From the NCBI GenBank assembly GCA_002297545.1, contig DBLZ01000061.1, positions 1-56,193 of the forward strand: 56,193 bases of DNA, in the 5' to 3' direction. The DNA comes from Prevotellaceae bacterium UBA711 (GTDB taxonomy: Bacteria > Bacteroidota > Bacteroidia > Bacteroidales > Bacteroidaceae). Below are positions 47,773 to 56,193 of the stretch, piece by piece. How positions within the stretch are numbered: the first letter of the stretch is position 1; each line of letters begins with the position of its first letter. Both the position numbers and the translations under genes were made by a program. The notes beneath the pieces are model-generated. The model worked only from the letters and a program-made list of their open reading frames with translations. It was not told the DNA's origin and ran no database searches.

Positions 47773-50700
47773 TTATCGTATCACCTTCTGGCCGTTGACG
47801 ATGTACACACCCTTGACGGTGGTGTCGTTCACGCGGCGGCCGGAGAGGTCATAGATGACGTTGCTGTCGTTGCCATCGGTCTCGCCTGCTTCGATGCCGT
47901 CAATGCCAACGGTGGGATCTATGACAGAAGCCCTCTTGTATATCAGGTCGTAGATGCTGCACAGCTGAGAGTAGGCTATGTAGTCGGCCATCATGGTACG
48001 GAAGCTCTTGCTCTGCTGGTTTTCTGCCTCGCCTCTTCTCTTGATAAGGTTCAGGATGTTGGCTGAGGTGATGCTCTCGAAGCCGGGCTTCTGCTGCACT
48101 ACTTCCTCGGCATTGTATATGGCAAACTCTTTTACGGTGAACCATGGGTATGTGGAGGTGTCGGCAACCTTTCCTGTGGTCTCCACTACGTCAAATCTCC
48201 AGTAACGGTAGGCTGAAGAGGTCTTGAGCAGGCTGCTGGTGAAGGCAGGCCTGTCCACATTGATGGTTGCCACCTTGGTCCATGTGCTGCCGGCATAGCT
48301 GCCATAGACATCAATAGCCTTGGCATAGTTGAAGCTGGTGTTGCCATAGATGTAGAACTGCACGTTCTTGGTGGTCACGCCCTTGCCAAGGTCCACCTTG
48401 AGGTTGTGGTACTCGGTGGTGCCGCTGTTGTTGTCCCTGTTGCTCATGAAGAAGGTAGTTGTCTTACCGTCTATGGCATTGGCCAAGGGGAAGTTGTCGG
48501 AACCGGGCTGATTGGTAGAGAGGTAGCCGGCCTGTGAGGCGTCGTTCACCTGCAGGTCGTACTTGGTCTGCTGTATGCTGTAGTCGCAGATGTCGCTTAC
48601 CAGACCATTTGCCTCCAGTATCTTCTGGCTCATCATCTCGTCCGTAACCTCCTCGAATTCCTCGGCCAGGGTGATGTACCATTGAGAACCTTCGTCAGCA
48701 CTGCCCCACATGGCGATGTTGTTGCTGGGGTCTATGTTGATGTAGGTCTTGTCCATGGGACGCATGCCGAACACGCCGTTGCCCAGGGCCGTAACCTTCA
48801 CCTCGGCGATGTTCTGAGGCTGCTCTTCCACCATCTTGGTGCCGGTGACATTGTTCTTCTCGTTCAGTACGGAGCCTATCAGCTTGCTGTTGCTGCGGTT
48901 CTGCAGGTAGTATGTGCCGTCGTTCTTGTCGTTGGCGGGAACGAAGGCCCACTTGCCTGTGTTGCTGTTGCCGGAGGTTGACACGCTCAGGCTGGTGGAG
49001 CTGGCGGTCAGATAGCGTGTTGTGCCGCCGTTCTCGCGCTTGCTGTTGATGGTGTACAGGGCGTTGGGAATGATATGCAGGGAAGGATCCTCTATCTGCA
49101 GACGCAGAACCTCGGCGTTGATGCTCTGGGCCAGTGTCAGGTAGTTGTTGACGTTGCCGCTGCTGATGGCTGTCTGTGCGTCGGCTACCAGACCCTTCAG
49201 CGTGGCGATGACCTCGCTGCTGTACATGCCCACCTTCTTGCCGGTGGCATCCTCCAGTGCGGTGTAGTTGGCGGCCAGTTCCATGGCCTTCTGCAGGATT
49301 TCCTTCTTCTCGTTGGGGGTAGCGCTCTCCGAACCGTCCAGGATCTCGGTGCTGCTGCCGTCGGCGTTGATGGCCTTGATGGTGAAGCCGGCAGATGCTA
49401 AGGCAGAGGGAATGGTGAACTCATATTTGTTGCTCATGTAGGCCATGTTGCCGTCCTTGTCATAGACTATGAAGCCTACGCCACCCTTACCCTTGAGGGT
49501 CACGTTGTTGCCGCTGAGGATATAGGTATAGCTGCTGGTGTTGGCGCTGCCGTCGATGATGGTCAGCACGTCGCCCACGTTGCCGTAGTCCTTGGTCAGG
49601 TCGGCCTGTGTTCCCATCCAGCCGCTGTTGTAGGGCTTCATGGCACCGGGCGTAGCCCAAGGGTCGTGACGCTGACGCATGATCTGACGGTCCTCTACGA
49701 AGATGATCTGCAGGTTCTCGGGATAGCCCTTGGCCTTGACGCGTGCTATGGCAGCATCCACGTCTGCCTTGTCGCAGCGTACATAGTATGAGGCGTAGTC
49801 ACCGCAGTATGCATAGTACTTGCCGTTTATCTGCTCTATATAGTCGCCGCCGGCCTCGCTGGTCGGGGTCAGGAAGCCCCACATGCGGAAGTATTCGGTC
49901 AGGTCCTCGCCGGCTGCCTCACAGGCCTTCTCGTAGAACTTCAGCCAGCTGGTGGTGGCGCTACCCTTGCTGGCACCGCCGAACTTGCCGCTATGCCAGC
50001 CCTCGCCGCCGAAGCTCATGGGATCCTCGCGCAGGAGCTTGAAGAGCTTGGGAGAGAACTGCTTGTTCTTGCCGGCCTGGTGATAGTAGAGCCACAGGTT
50101 GTAGTACATACGCATGGTGATGCTGATGTCACGTTGGCAGAAGATGATCTTCTGTGTCACGTAGTTGTCGTAGTTCTCGGAGAAGCTCCATCCGCGTGAC
50201 AGTCTGTAGCCGTACTGGCTGGTGATGATGTTGGAGAAGTAGTTGTTGCTTGACTCGGTGCAAGAGGGCAGGTTGATGGTGCCCTGGTTGTTGTGACCGC
50301 TCTCGTGGCCGCAGCACCAGATGTCGAAGTCGGCACGCTCTGCGTTGTATGAGCTTTCCACGGCCCAGATGCCGGGCATACCCGTGTGGCTGTTGCCGGA
50401 GTAGGGGTTCTTGCCGTCGGCAGCCTGCATGGTAGGAGCCAGGTTGTTCACGTATGTGGGGTAGATGGCTTCGCCACCACCGGCAGCCAGGTTCTCCAGG
50501 CTGTTATCGGCCTCGCCGTTCTCCACGCGAGCCTGCCAGCCCATGTTACTCCATTCCCACTTGAGCACGTTGTCGTAGAAGTTGATGCTCTTGTATATCT
50601 TGTAGCCGTACTTGGAGTCCTTGGACCATATCTGACGGTAGCACTCCACGGGGAACTCGAATACGCCGCGCTCGCCCTTCACGCTGAAGTTGATGGCGTT

Positions 50701-51939
50701 CATGTCGGCACCTTTTGCCTTCATCAGGCTGACGGCATTACCCAGCACTTCCTCGTACTCGGCATTGGTAGCCTCCTCGTTGTCGGGTGTCTTGTTGACA
50801 TAGCCAAGAACCTCGCCACCTTCGATGTGGATCTTTATCTCGGGATACTCGCTCAGGGGCTTCCGGTAGTCGGCCGCGCAGGTGTACATGATCCACTGTG
50901 TGCTGTAGTTCAGACCGCAGTAGATGATGTTCATGCCCTGGTGCAGCACCTGTCCGTCGCGGTCAAATACGCCAATGACGCCTGAACCTGCAGCCTGTGC
51001 AATCTTCAAGGTGGCACCGGCGGGAATCTCGTTTTCCACGAAGACGTACATCAACTGCAGGGCGTCTGTCCAGATGCCCGTGGGGTTGTTGCGGTCGCTC
51101 ATCTGTGTGGCCTTCCACTTGCTCTTGGGAGAGGCACCTGCATTACCCTCGTCGTCGCAACGTGTGTATATCTTGTAGCTCTGTACACGGAAGCGTTCGG
51201 ACATGGTGGGGTTGAACTCGTTCTTCCACCGGTTCTTGATATTGATGACCATGGTCTGGAGCTGCTCGGGCAGTCCGTCAGCGGCCATCCGGGCCTGGAA
51301 CTCGCTGTCGCTCAGGCCGGCGTACTCGCTCTTGAGGGCGGTGCATGCCTTGTCGGTGAAGTAGCCCTCCACGATGGGTGTGTAGGTGTTGGCCTTGTTG
51401 ACGATGTCCATCAGGGCTGCCTTCTCTTCCAGTTGCTGCTTGTACTCGTTCTGGGCATCCTTCAGGGCCTGTGCGTTCACTGCCACTTCCTCGAACTTCC
51501 ACCAGCTGTTCGTGTTGTTCTTGTCATACCAGCCCACGATGCTGTTGCCGGCATCGGCATGAGCGGGCTGGCCGCAGATGATCACATAGCCGCCCTCCTT
51601 CTCCTCAAAGGTGACGCCGGAACCCACGGAACTGGTATAGCCCTGTGTGGATGTGTACAGGGTGGCGAAGTAGCGCTGGGTCTGTGCGTTCTGCAACTTG
51701 CCGTTGACGTATCTCCACAGTTGGTTGTACTGTGTGTCACCGCCTTGTTCGGATGCCTTCAGCGCGTTGGAAACGAGGTCCTCGGTTATGGCATAACCAT
51801 AACGCTGGCCGCTGGTTGTCACCGACTTGTCGGGGTTCTGGTTGACAATGCGGTAGTACTTGCCCGACTGTGGCAGTTGGGCCATTGCGGTCAGGCCTAC
51901 GATCATCCCCAAGAGGGACAATAGAAAGGTTTTCTTCAT
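47773..51939 (-). CDS. Secreted M60-family (enhancin-like) mucin peptidase
   Basis: The 1388-residue protein has a signal peptide (MKKTFLLSLLGMIVGLTAMA). The M60 gluzincin site is CCGHESGHNNQG (HExxH at about 545-549) with the third ligand Glu in SCTESSNN about 12 residues later. An N-terminal galactose-binding-like region (about 20-160), helical spacers, a lectin-like repeat (IINALYTINSKRENGG-type), and a discoidin/F5_8C-type domain near 1150-1280 (NFPLANAIDGKTTTFFMSNR) follow. It ends VIYDLSGRRVNDTTVKGVYI VNGQKVIR, a compact sorting-like tail. M60 enzymes cleave O-glycosylated mucins. It has its own promoter-like box, about 190 nt upstream. Confidence 0.9.
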   Translation of the reverse strand: MKKTFLLSLLGMIVGLTAMAQLPQSGKYYRIVNQNPDKSVTTSGQRYGYAITEDLVSNALKASEQGGDTQYNQLWRYVNGKLQNAQTQRYFATLYTSTQGYTSSVGSGVTFEEKEGGYVIICGQPAHADAGNSIVGWYDKNNTNSWWKFEEVAVNAQALKDAQNEYKQQLEEKAALMDIVNKANTYTPIVEGYFTDKACTALKSEYAGLSDSEFQARMAADGLPEQLQTMVINIKNRWKNEFNPTMSERFRVQSYKIYTRCDDEGNAGASPKSKWKATQMSDRNNPTGIWTDALQLMYVFVENEIPAGATLKIAQAAGSGVIGVFDRDGQVLHQGMNIIYCGLNYSTQWIMYTCAADYRKPLSEYPEIKIHIEGGEVLGYVNKTPDNEEATNAEYEEVLGNAVSLMKAKGADMNAINFSVKGERGVFEFPVECYRQIWSKDSKYGYKIYKSINFYDNVLKWEWSNMGWQARVENGEADNSLENLAAGGGEAIYPTYVNNLAPTMQAADGKNPYSGNSHTGMPGIWAVESSYNAERADFDIWCCGHESGHNNQGTINLPSCTESSNNYFSNIITSQYGYRLSRGWSFSENYDNYVTQKIIFCQRDISITMRMYYNLWLYYHQAGKNKQFSPKLFKLLREDPMSFGGEGWHSGKFGGASKGSATTSWLKFYEKACEAAGEDLTEYFRMWGFLTPTSEAGGDYIEQINGKYYAYCGDYASYYVRCDKADVDAAIARVKAKGYPENLQIIFVEDRQIMRQRHDPWATPGAMKPYNSGWMGTQADLTKDYGNVGDVLTIIDGSANTSSYTYILSGNNVTLKGKGGVGFIVYDKDGNMAYMSNKYEFTIPSALASAGFTIKAINADGSSTEILDGSESATPNEKKEILQKAMELAANYTALEDATGKKVGMYSSEVIATLKGLVADAQTAISSGNVNNYLTLAQSINAEVLRLQIEDPSLHIIPNALYTINSKRENGGTTRYLTASSTSLSVSTSGNSNTGKWAFVPANDKNDGTYYLQNRSNSKLIGSVLNEKNNVTGTKMVEEQPQNIAEVKVTALGNGVFGMRPMDKTYINIDPSNNIAMWGSADEGSQWYITLAEEFEEVTDEMMSQKILEANGLVSDICDYSIQQTKYDLQVNDASQAGYLSTNQPGSDNFPLANAIDGKTTTFFMSNRDNNSGTTEYHNLKVDLGKGVTTKNVQFYIYGNTSFNYAKAIDVYGSYAGSTWTKVATINVDRPAFTSSLLKTSSAYRYWRFDVVETTGKVADTSTYPWFTVKEFAIYNAEEVVQQKPGFESITSANILNLIKRRGEAENQQSKSFRTMMADYIAYSQLCSIYDLIYKRASVIDPTVGIDGIEAGETDGNDSNVIYDLSGRRVNDTTVKGVYIVNGQKVIR

Positions 51940-52128
51940 GTCGTTGTAGTTGTTTAGGTTGATTCTTATGTTTCTGTGTTATGTGACGCAGGATACGGGG
52001 TGGTATGGATGTGATGGTTGAGTGTGTGGATGCGCAGGTGGTGGATGGTGTGTCGTGGTTGGTGTGTTGCGGAGTGGCCGGTGTGCGTGCCTGCATGCTC
52101 CGAGGCGTGCATACTGCCTCCTGCGCTG
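51940..52128 (-). promoter_or_regulatory. Long, G-poor leader of the M60 peptidase gene
   Basis: The presumed transcript between the -7 box (52129-52136) and the ATG (51939) has only about 11 G in 120 nt over 52080-51961, is C/A-rich and should be unstructured. No hairpin or ribosome-binding site is visible. Confidence 0.45.
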
Positions 52129-52136
52129 CAAATGTA
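52129..52136 (-). promoter_or_regulatory. -7 box TACATTTG upstream of the M60 peptidase gene
   Basis: An exact TAnnTTTG match on the minus strand, 189 nt before the start codon, without a clear TTG partner. Confidence 0.5.
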
Positions 52137-52359
52137 AAGAAAAGGATTGTAATAATTCCATTCCTCGCGGTTAATTCTTGTTAAGTTGTTGAAGTTGTAC
52201 CTCCAGTAGGGCAATATGTGACTGCCTTGACACGTTGCGGAGGCTTGTGCGATGAGTGTAGTACGTACACTATGTGTGGGGAGGCCGGGCTGTCGACGGC
52301 CGGCTGTGAGCATGCCTCGCCGGGGGGAGAGTGGCATGCCCGCAGCCTATATACACGAG

Positions 52360-52388
52360 GACGCCCCGCCGTGTTGGGGCGGGGCGTC
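52360..52388. terminator. Strong GC-rich hairpin after the last gene
   Basis: A perfect 11-bp stem (GACGCCCCGCC with GGCGGGGCGTC) and 7-nt loop, 61 nt past the minus-strand stop of the terminal gene. The T-rich side (TCTATTATATA) is on the plus strand, so direction is uncertain. Confidence 0.6.
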
Positions 52389-52449
52389 TGTCTATTATAT
52401 ATAATAAGGTATAGGGACCTTATTACATCTCAAGGGTTGTGTCGTGCGG

Positions 52450-55400
52450 TTACTTCTTGATAACCTTCACGCCATTTACAACGTAAACGCCTGCGGGCAG
52501 GTTGTTGACAGCATTGATGTTGCCCTTGCCTACGAGCTTGCCGTCTACGGTGTAGATGTTGCCGCCCTTGGCTACGTTGCCCAGTACCTCGTCGATACTG
52601 TCTACAATACCATCACCAATCTTGATCTGGATTGTACCAAGTACGTCGGCGCTCTCGGGATCGAGGTCGCACTGGATGTATGCACCGTAAGCCCAGTTGG
52701 TGGCGTCAACGATGGTGTGCTTGAAGTGATCGTTCTCGGCGATGATGCCCTTACCGGCCTTGATGGGAGTATCACGGAAAGTACCTACGAGAGAGCCAAG
52801 ACCCTTCTGCAGGGTGTCAACTGCCATGCCGTGAGACATAGATACGATGGTGTACTCTTCGTCGCGTGCTGCGGTGGCCTGCTTTCCGATCTCATCGGTG
52901 TTCTCGCCAGCCTCGGCGGCAAGTTCTGCGCGGATCTCAGTCAGACGGTCGGCGGGAGTGATGTACTCACCTACGAGGTTGGCTATCATGATGAAGGGAG
53001 TGCCGGCCTTGATGGTAGAGGCCTCGATCTTCTTCAGGACAACAGTGGTATCCTCTTCTGCGAATACAACCTCTGCACCGTAAGCGGTAGCCTCTGCACC
53101 GGCAGCGATGGTAACGTCAACGGGATAGGTGTAAGCGTAGATGGTACCGGGCCACAGCTTGTGCTCGTACTCGGTAGCGGGCTCAGCGCTGACAGGCTCA
53201 ACCTCCTCAATCAAGAGACCGGAGTTAGAACCGAGGCTGCTTGCCTCCCAGCATACGAGACGGTTGGTAGAGCGCTCGCCGTGGAGGTTGCGGTGCTGAA
53301 CCTCTTCACCCAGAACGTTGGTGTAGGTGATGATGTTGGCACCTGCGCCGATAGCCTTGGTGTAGAAGTAGCTGGGAATGTTGCTCAGAGTAGCGGGCTG
53401 GCCACCACGGAGGAACAGGCCGGTAGCCTTGTTCTGGATGATGTAGCTGCTGTCTGTAGCCTCGATGAAGCGGAAGAGATCCTCGCCATTCTCAAGGAGA
53501 GCAGCGTCCTCGTCGTTGTAGAAGTAGATCTGGTTGCCGTTGAAGAATTCGTTGGCAATTTCTACGCCGTAGCAACGTACGCTGTCCTCGAACTCGCCAC
53601 GGTCATCGGTCTGGTTCATGAAGTAAACGCACTCGTCCTTGCCCTTACCGGCAGCAGCGGTCTTGCCATACAATGCGGGATACTGCGTAACACCGGCCTT
53701 CTCGTGTTCTACGGCCTTGGAACCGGTCTTGTCCCACTCGTAGGTGTCGTACATAGCCTCTGTGGGGAACTTGATGCGATACCACTTTCCGGTCTCTACC
53801 TTGTTGGCAGAAGCGTAGACATTGGCGGTAGCGTCGGCGATAGCCTTGATCAGGTTCTCGCTCTCGGCGGGAGTGTACAGAGCAGCCTCGTCATAAGCCT
53901 TAGCTTGGTTGACTACAGAAGCGGGAGTTACTACGCCCTGCTTCCACTGACCGGGGTTGTTGCCTATTACAAAGAGGTTCTCGGCGGGAGCAGCTGCGAT
54001 AGCCTCGCGCAAAGCGGCGGGATTTACGAAGACTGCCTTCCAAGCCTCGCTGGCAGCCTTCAGCTCGTTGTAAGCTGCGTTGAATGCTTCGTCGTTGATC
54101 AGTGAACCGTCCTCTGCACTGTAGTTGGCAGCGGTCCATGCGTCCATAGCAGCCTGGAGACGGGTGATGATGGCCTCGCGCTCCTTGTACTGAGACTTCT
54201 CGTGGACGGTGCTCTGCTCGGCCTTGAACACGTTGAACTCGGCAGCATGCCAGTAGCCACGGTTAGAACCACCACCTGCGGCAGTTTTACCGGTAGCCTC
54301 GGAGTAGAAGCGCAGGTAGTTGCAACCGGTAGCGTCGAATACCTGTGAAGAGATTACGGTCTCGCCCTTGGCGTTAAGAGTAAATGTAAGAGTACCCAGG
54401 CTCTGACCCTCCTCGAAGGTGGTCTCGTCGGTGGGAGCGTCTACATAGCCCTTGACGGCCAGCTTGGTGATGTGGTCACCCTCGGCTGCGTTACGACGGG
54501 TCAGCTTTACAGCATACATGCCATCGAGGGTCTCCAGGGCGTGGATCTGCAGATAGTGCTTGTCCCAGGGCTGATCGCCATCCTCCCAACGTGAGTGCCA
54601 GTGTGTGCCGGCGTTGCCGTCGATGAGGAAGTCGTATACGCTGCCCCCTTCGGGAACGGTCTGCGCGTCGTTCGTACTGTACTGGCTGTAGAACTGGTCG
54701 GCGGTTACCACAACAGAGTCGTTCTCGAAGACGGTAGACTGGAGGTCCTTGGCAATCTCGAACTGTGCGGGAGTAGCCTCAACGATAGCGTTGGCCTCGG
54801 TAACCATTCTGCGAACCTTGGCTTCATCGTCGTCCATCCACTCCTCAGCGGTCTTCTCGTCAATGGCGGTGAGGTACCATCTTGAAGCCTCGGGATCGCC
54901 GGTCCATCCTACAGCATTGCCACCCTTGCCGGCACCGGCGGAGTGACCACCGCAGTGTATGCAATTAGTGCTGGTTTCGTTGCCCTGGTGAGTGTTGCGG
55001 ATGCTGAAGGTAACTACCTTGCCCTCCTTCTTAGCGTCGGCAACGGGTGTGCCGGGAACGGGAAGTTCCATCTCGCCGCGGTACTCGAAGTAAACGGTAG
55101 CGGTATCGTCGTCCTTCATCTCAATGGCTGCAGATGTGGCGATGCCGTTGACGGTCTTGTGGTTGTCCATGTTGACAAAACGGTACTTGTTGTCGGAACC
55201 GGCAAGCTTCTCGATCTTCCACAGGAACTTGGCGTTGGGCTGAGCGGCACCCCAGGCGAGGTTGTCGCCATTTGAGTACAGGCCCTTGACGGGAGCATAG
55301 ACGTTGGTCTCGTTGATCACCTTGATGGTCTCGGTGGTAACGTAGCCCTCGTCACCCTCTACGAAGCCGTTCTCGTCGTTGTAGTTGTTGGCCTCATCCT

Positions 55401-56193
55401 CGGTGTAGTAGACGGTATCCTTCAGTGTCTCGTACCAACCCATGGGGTTCTGGAGAGTGTAGTAGCCATCGGCGATGTCGTTCATGTTCAGAGAAATCTT
55501 GTTGGCGTCAACAGCCTCGTAAGCCTCTCTGAACTCGGCAATGAATGCCTTCAGGTCGTCTGCGGTGGCCCAGTAATTCTGCAGTACGCCGTAGTCGCCT
55601 GCAGCGTCTGCCTCCTCCATGCGCTCTGCGGCAGTGTTGTAGAGTCCAAGGAAAGCAGTTACGTACTCGGGACGATAGTTGCCATAATTTTCGCCTACGT
55701 TTACGCCATTCTGGAGGTTCTCTACGAACAGGCCTTCATTGCGTGCACCGATTTCGTCAAGAACAGCAACGAGACCCTCAACAGCGCTCTCGTAGGGATC
55801 CTTCTTGCCCATAATCTCGACTTCGAAGATTTCCCATATACGGTTGCCCTTGATTCCTGACTCGTCCTCGCAGGTGATGTCCTCGTTACCGGCAAGGTTC
55901 TCGCCCTCACCCCAGAACACAACACCGTTGCCTGCACCGTTGTTGTCCACACGTTTGGCCATGTTGAACTGGTTCCATCCGAAACGGCCCTTGCTGTTGG
56001 GGGTGCCGTTGAAGCGTACGGGATAGAAGTTGTACTGGCCGGCCAGGCCGCCAAGATACTGGTTGTGGCTCAGGGTAGCGTTCTCCGGATTATCGGCCAT
56101 CCACTTGCCGGTACCGAACTGGATGTTGTAGACTCCCTCTTCGCCTGATACAGCCACGAAGCGGACGAACTTGGCCATGTGGTCGTTTGCGCT
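52450..56193 (-). CDS. Large secreted discoidin-domain protein, 5' end outside window
   Basis: At least 1247 residues are visible; the frame is open through the right edge (SANDHMAKFVRF...), so the N-terminus and signal peptide are missing. A discoidin-like (F5_8C) domain is clear at about residues 510-660 (QYSTNDAQTVPEGGSVYDFL; GTHWHSRWEDGDQPWDKHYL; LRFYSEATGKTAAGGGSN). Other parts contain repeated helical spacers and lectin/fascin-like strands (GKWYRIKFPTEAMYDTYEW; FLRGGQPATLSN). No catalytic motif is recognised. The C-terminus, GNIYTVDGKLVGKGNINAVN...GVYVVNGVKVIKK, resembles that of the M60 peptidase. It is probably a cell-surface or secreted glycan-binding protein; a catalytic domain upstream of the window cannot be excluded. 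Confidence 0.75.
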   Translation of the reverse strand, partial: SANDHMAKFVRFVAVSGEEGVYNIQFGTGKWMADNPENATLSHNQYLGGLAGQYNFYPVRFNGTPNSKGRFGWNQFNMAKRVDNNGAGNGVVFWGEGENLAGNEDITCEDESGIKGNRIWEIFEVEIMGKKDPYESAVEGLVAVLDEIGARNEGLFVENLQNGVNVGENYGNYRPEYVTAFLGLYNTAAERMEEADAAGDYGVLQNYWATADDLKAFIAEFREAYEAVDANKISLNMNDIADGYYTLQNPMGWYETLKDTVYYTEDEANNYNDENGFVEGDEGYVTTETIKVINETNVYAPVKGLYSNGDNLAWGAAQPNAKFLWKIEKLAGSDNKYRFVNMDNHKTVNGIATSAAIEMKDDDTATVYFEYRGEMELPVPGTPVADAKKEGKVVTFSIRNTHQGNETSTNCIHCGGHSAGAGKGGNAVGWTGDPEASRWYLTAIDEKTAEEWMDDDEAKVRRMVTEANAIVEATPAQFEIAKDLQSTVFENDSVVVTADQFYSQYSTNDAQTVPEGGSVYDFLIDGNAGTHWHSRWEDGDQPWDKHYLQIHALETLDGMYAVKLTRRNAAEGDHITKLAVKGYVDAPTDETTFEEGQSLGTLTFTLNAKGETVISSQVFDATGCNYLRFYSEATGKTAAGGGSNRGYWHAAEFNVFKAEQSTVHEKSQYKEREAIITRLQAAMDAWTAANYSAEDGSLINDEAFNAAYNELKAASEAWKAVFVNPAALREAIAAAPAENLFVIGNNPGQWKQGVVTPASVVNQAKAYDEAALYTPAESENLIKAIADATANVYASANKVETGKWYRIKFPTEAMYDTYEWDKTGSKAVEHEKAGVTQYPALYGKTAAAGKGKDECVYFMNQTDDRGEFEDSVRCYGVEIANEFFNGNQIYFYNDEDAALLENGEDLFRFIEATDSSYIIQNKATGLFLRGGQPATLSNIPSYFYTKAIGAGANIITYTNVLGEEVQHRNLHGERSTNRLVCWEASSLGSNSGLLIEEVEPVSAEPATEYEHKLWPGTIYAYTYPVDVTIAAGAEATAYGAEVVFAEEDTTVVLKKIEASTIKAGTPFIMIANLVGEYITPADRLTEIRAELAAEAGENTDEIGKQATAARDEEYTIVSMSHGMAVDTLQKGLGSLVGTFRDTPIKAGKGIIAENDHFKHTIVDATNWAYGAYIQCDLDPESADVLGTIQIKIGDGIVDSIDEVLGNVAKGGNIYTVDGKLVGKGNINAVNNLPAGVYVVNGVKVIKK

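Noticed and set aside
52444..54105. 553-codon open frame on the plus strand opposite the last gene
   Set aside because: Antisense shadow; the minus-strand protein has the discoidin domain and a normal stop, while this product has no domain features.
54937..54975. Cys/His cluster NCIHCGGHS in the last protein as a haem site
   Set aside because: The pattern is CxxCxxH, not CxxCH; it could bind a metal, but a cytochrome site is not supported.

Overview
The window comes from a fairly GC-rich member of the Bacteroidales (Bacteroidota), most likely a gut Bacteroidaceae or Prevotellaceae relative. Evidence: a short primary sigma factor without region 1.1 (38104-38964); many promoters of the Bacteroidota type, TTG about 19-20 nt upstream of TAnnTTTG; few Shine-Dalgarno sites; families typical of the phylum (DUF2723/GT117, DUF3098, DUF4290, DUF6057-like, regulatory-domain/beta-barrel outer-membrane proteins); and secreted glycan- and mucin-acting enzymes. 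The exact genus cannot be read from the sequence alone.

Layout. 1-5178 (+): 3' part of an S41-type peptidase, a two-TM membrane-anchored winged-helix regulator, a large DUF2723 membrane glycosyltransferase and a coupled DUF3098-like protein. 5179-8721: AT-rich accessory stretch with a lipoprotein, a rhuM gene, a 36-bp duplicated piece of rhuM, a truncated phage-type gene and a 23-bp-period degenerate repeat array. 8722-12426 (-): a TonB-receptor-like outer-membrane protein, a REP-like hairpin region, a tRNA-Leu. 12576-18064 (-): a complete heavy-metal efflux system (adaptor, RND pump, TolC-type protein). 18065-22047: a 22-bp-period AACCGGTT array, an HU-family gene, and an alpha-galactosidase with a 51-residue membrane protein behind it; the HU and galactosidase promoters share a 37-bp element. 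22088-25024 (-): tight operon of DUF1846, DUF4250 and a His-rich COG0523 metal GTPase. 25267-28106 (-): secreted esterase, YugP-type membrane metalloprotease, unknown secreted protein.

28190-35470 (-) is one long housekeeping run: yicC, gmk, tsaB, DUF4290, murA, rimM, dxr, rseP, several overlapping by 1-4 nt. Divergent from it lie nadD, a MORN-repeat protein and a Gfo/Idh/MocA oxidoreductase (35544-37844, +). Then rpoD (-) with glyS and an FKBP lipoprotein divergent (+), an AAA-ATPase/PD-(D/E)XK gene (-), nagB (-), and a two-gene unit (44398-47553, -) of a DUF6057-like membrane protein and a beta-propeller lipoprotein carrying both a CxxCH haem-type motif and a C-terminal flavinylation-like TGAT motif. 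The window ends with two very large secreted proteins (-): an M60-type mucin peptidase and a discoidin-domain protein that runs off the right edge.

The strongest candidates for undescribed biology are the predicted haem/flavin lipoprotein with its membrane partner, the dispersed 22/23-bp-period palindromic-core arrays in intergenic DNA (18295, 37848 and, as a separate family, 6585), the element shared by the HU and galactosidase promoters, and the DUF1846-DUF4250-COG0523 operon.
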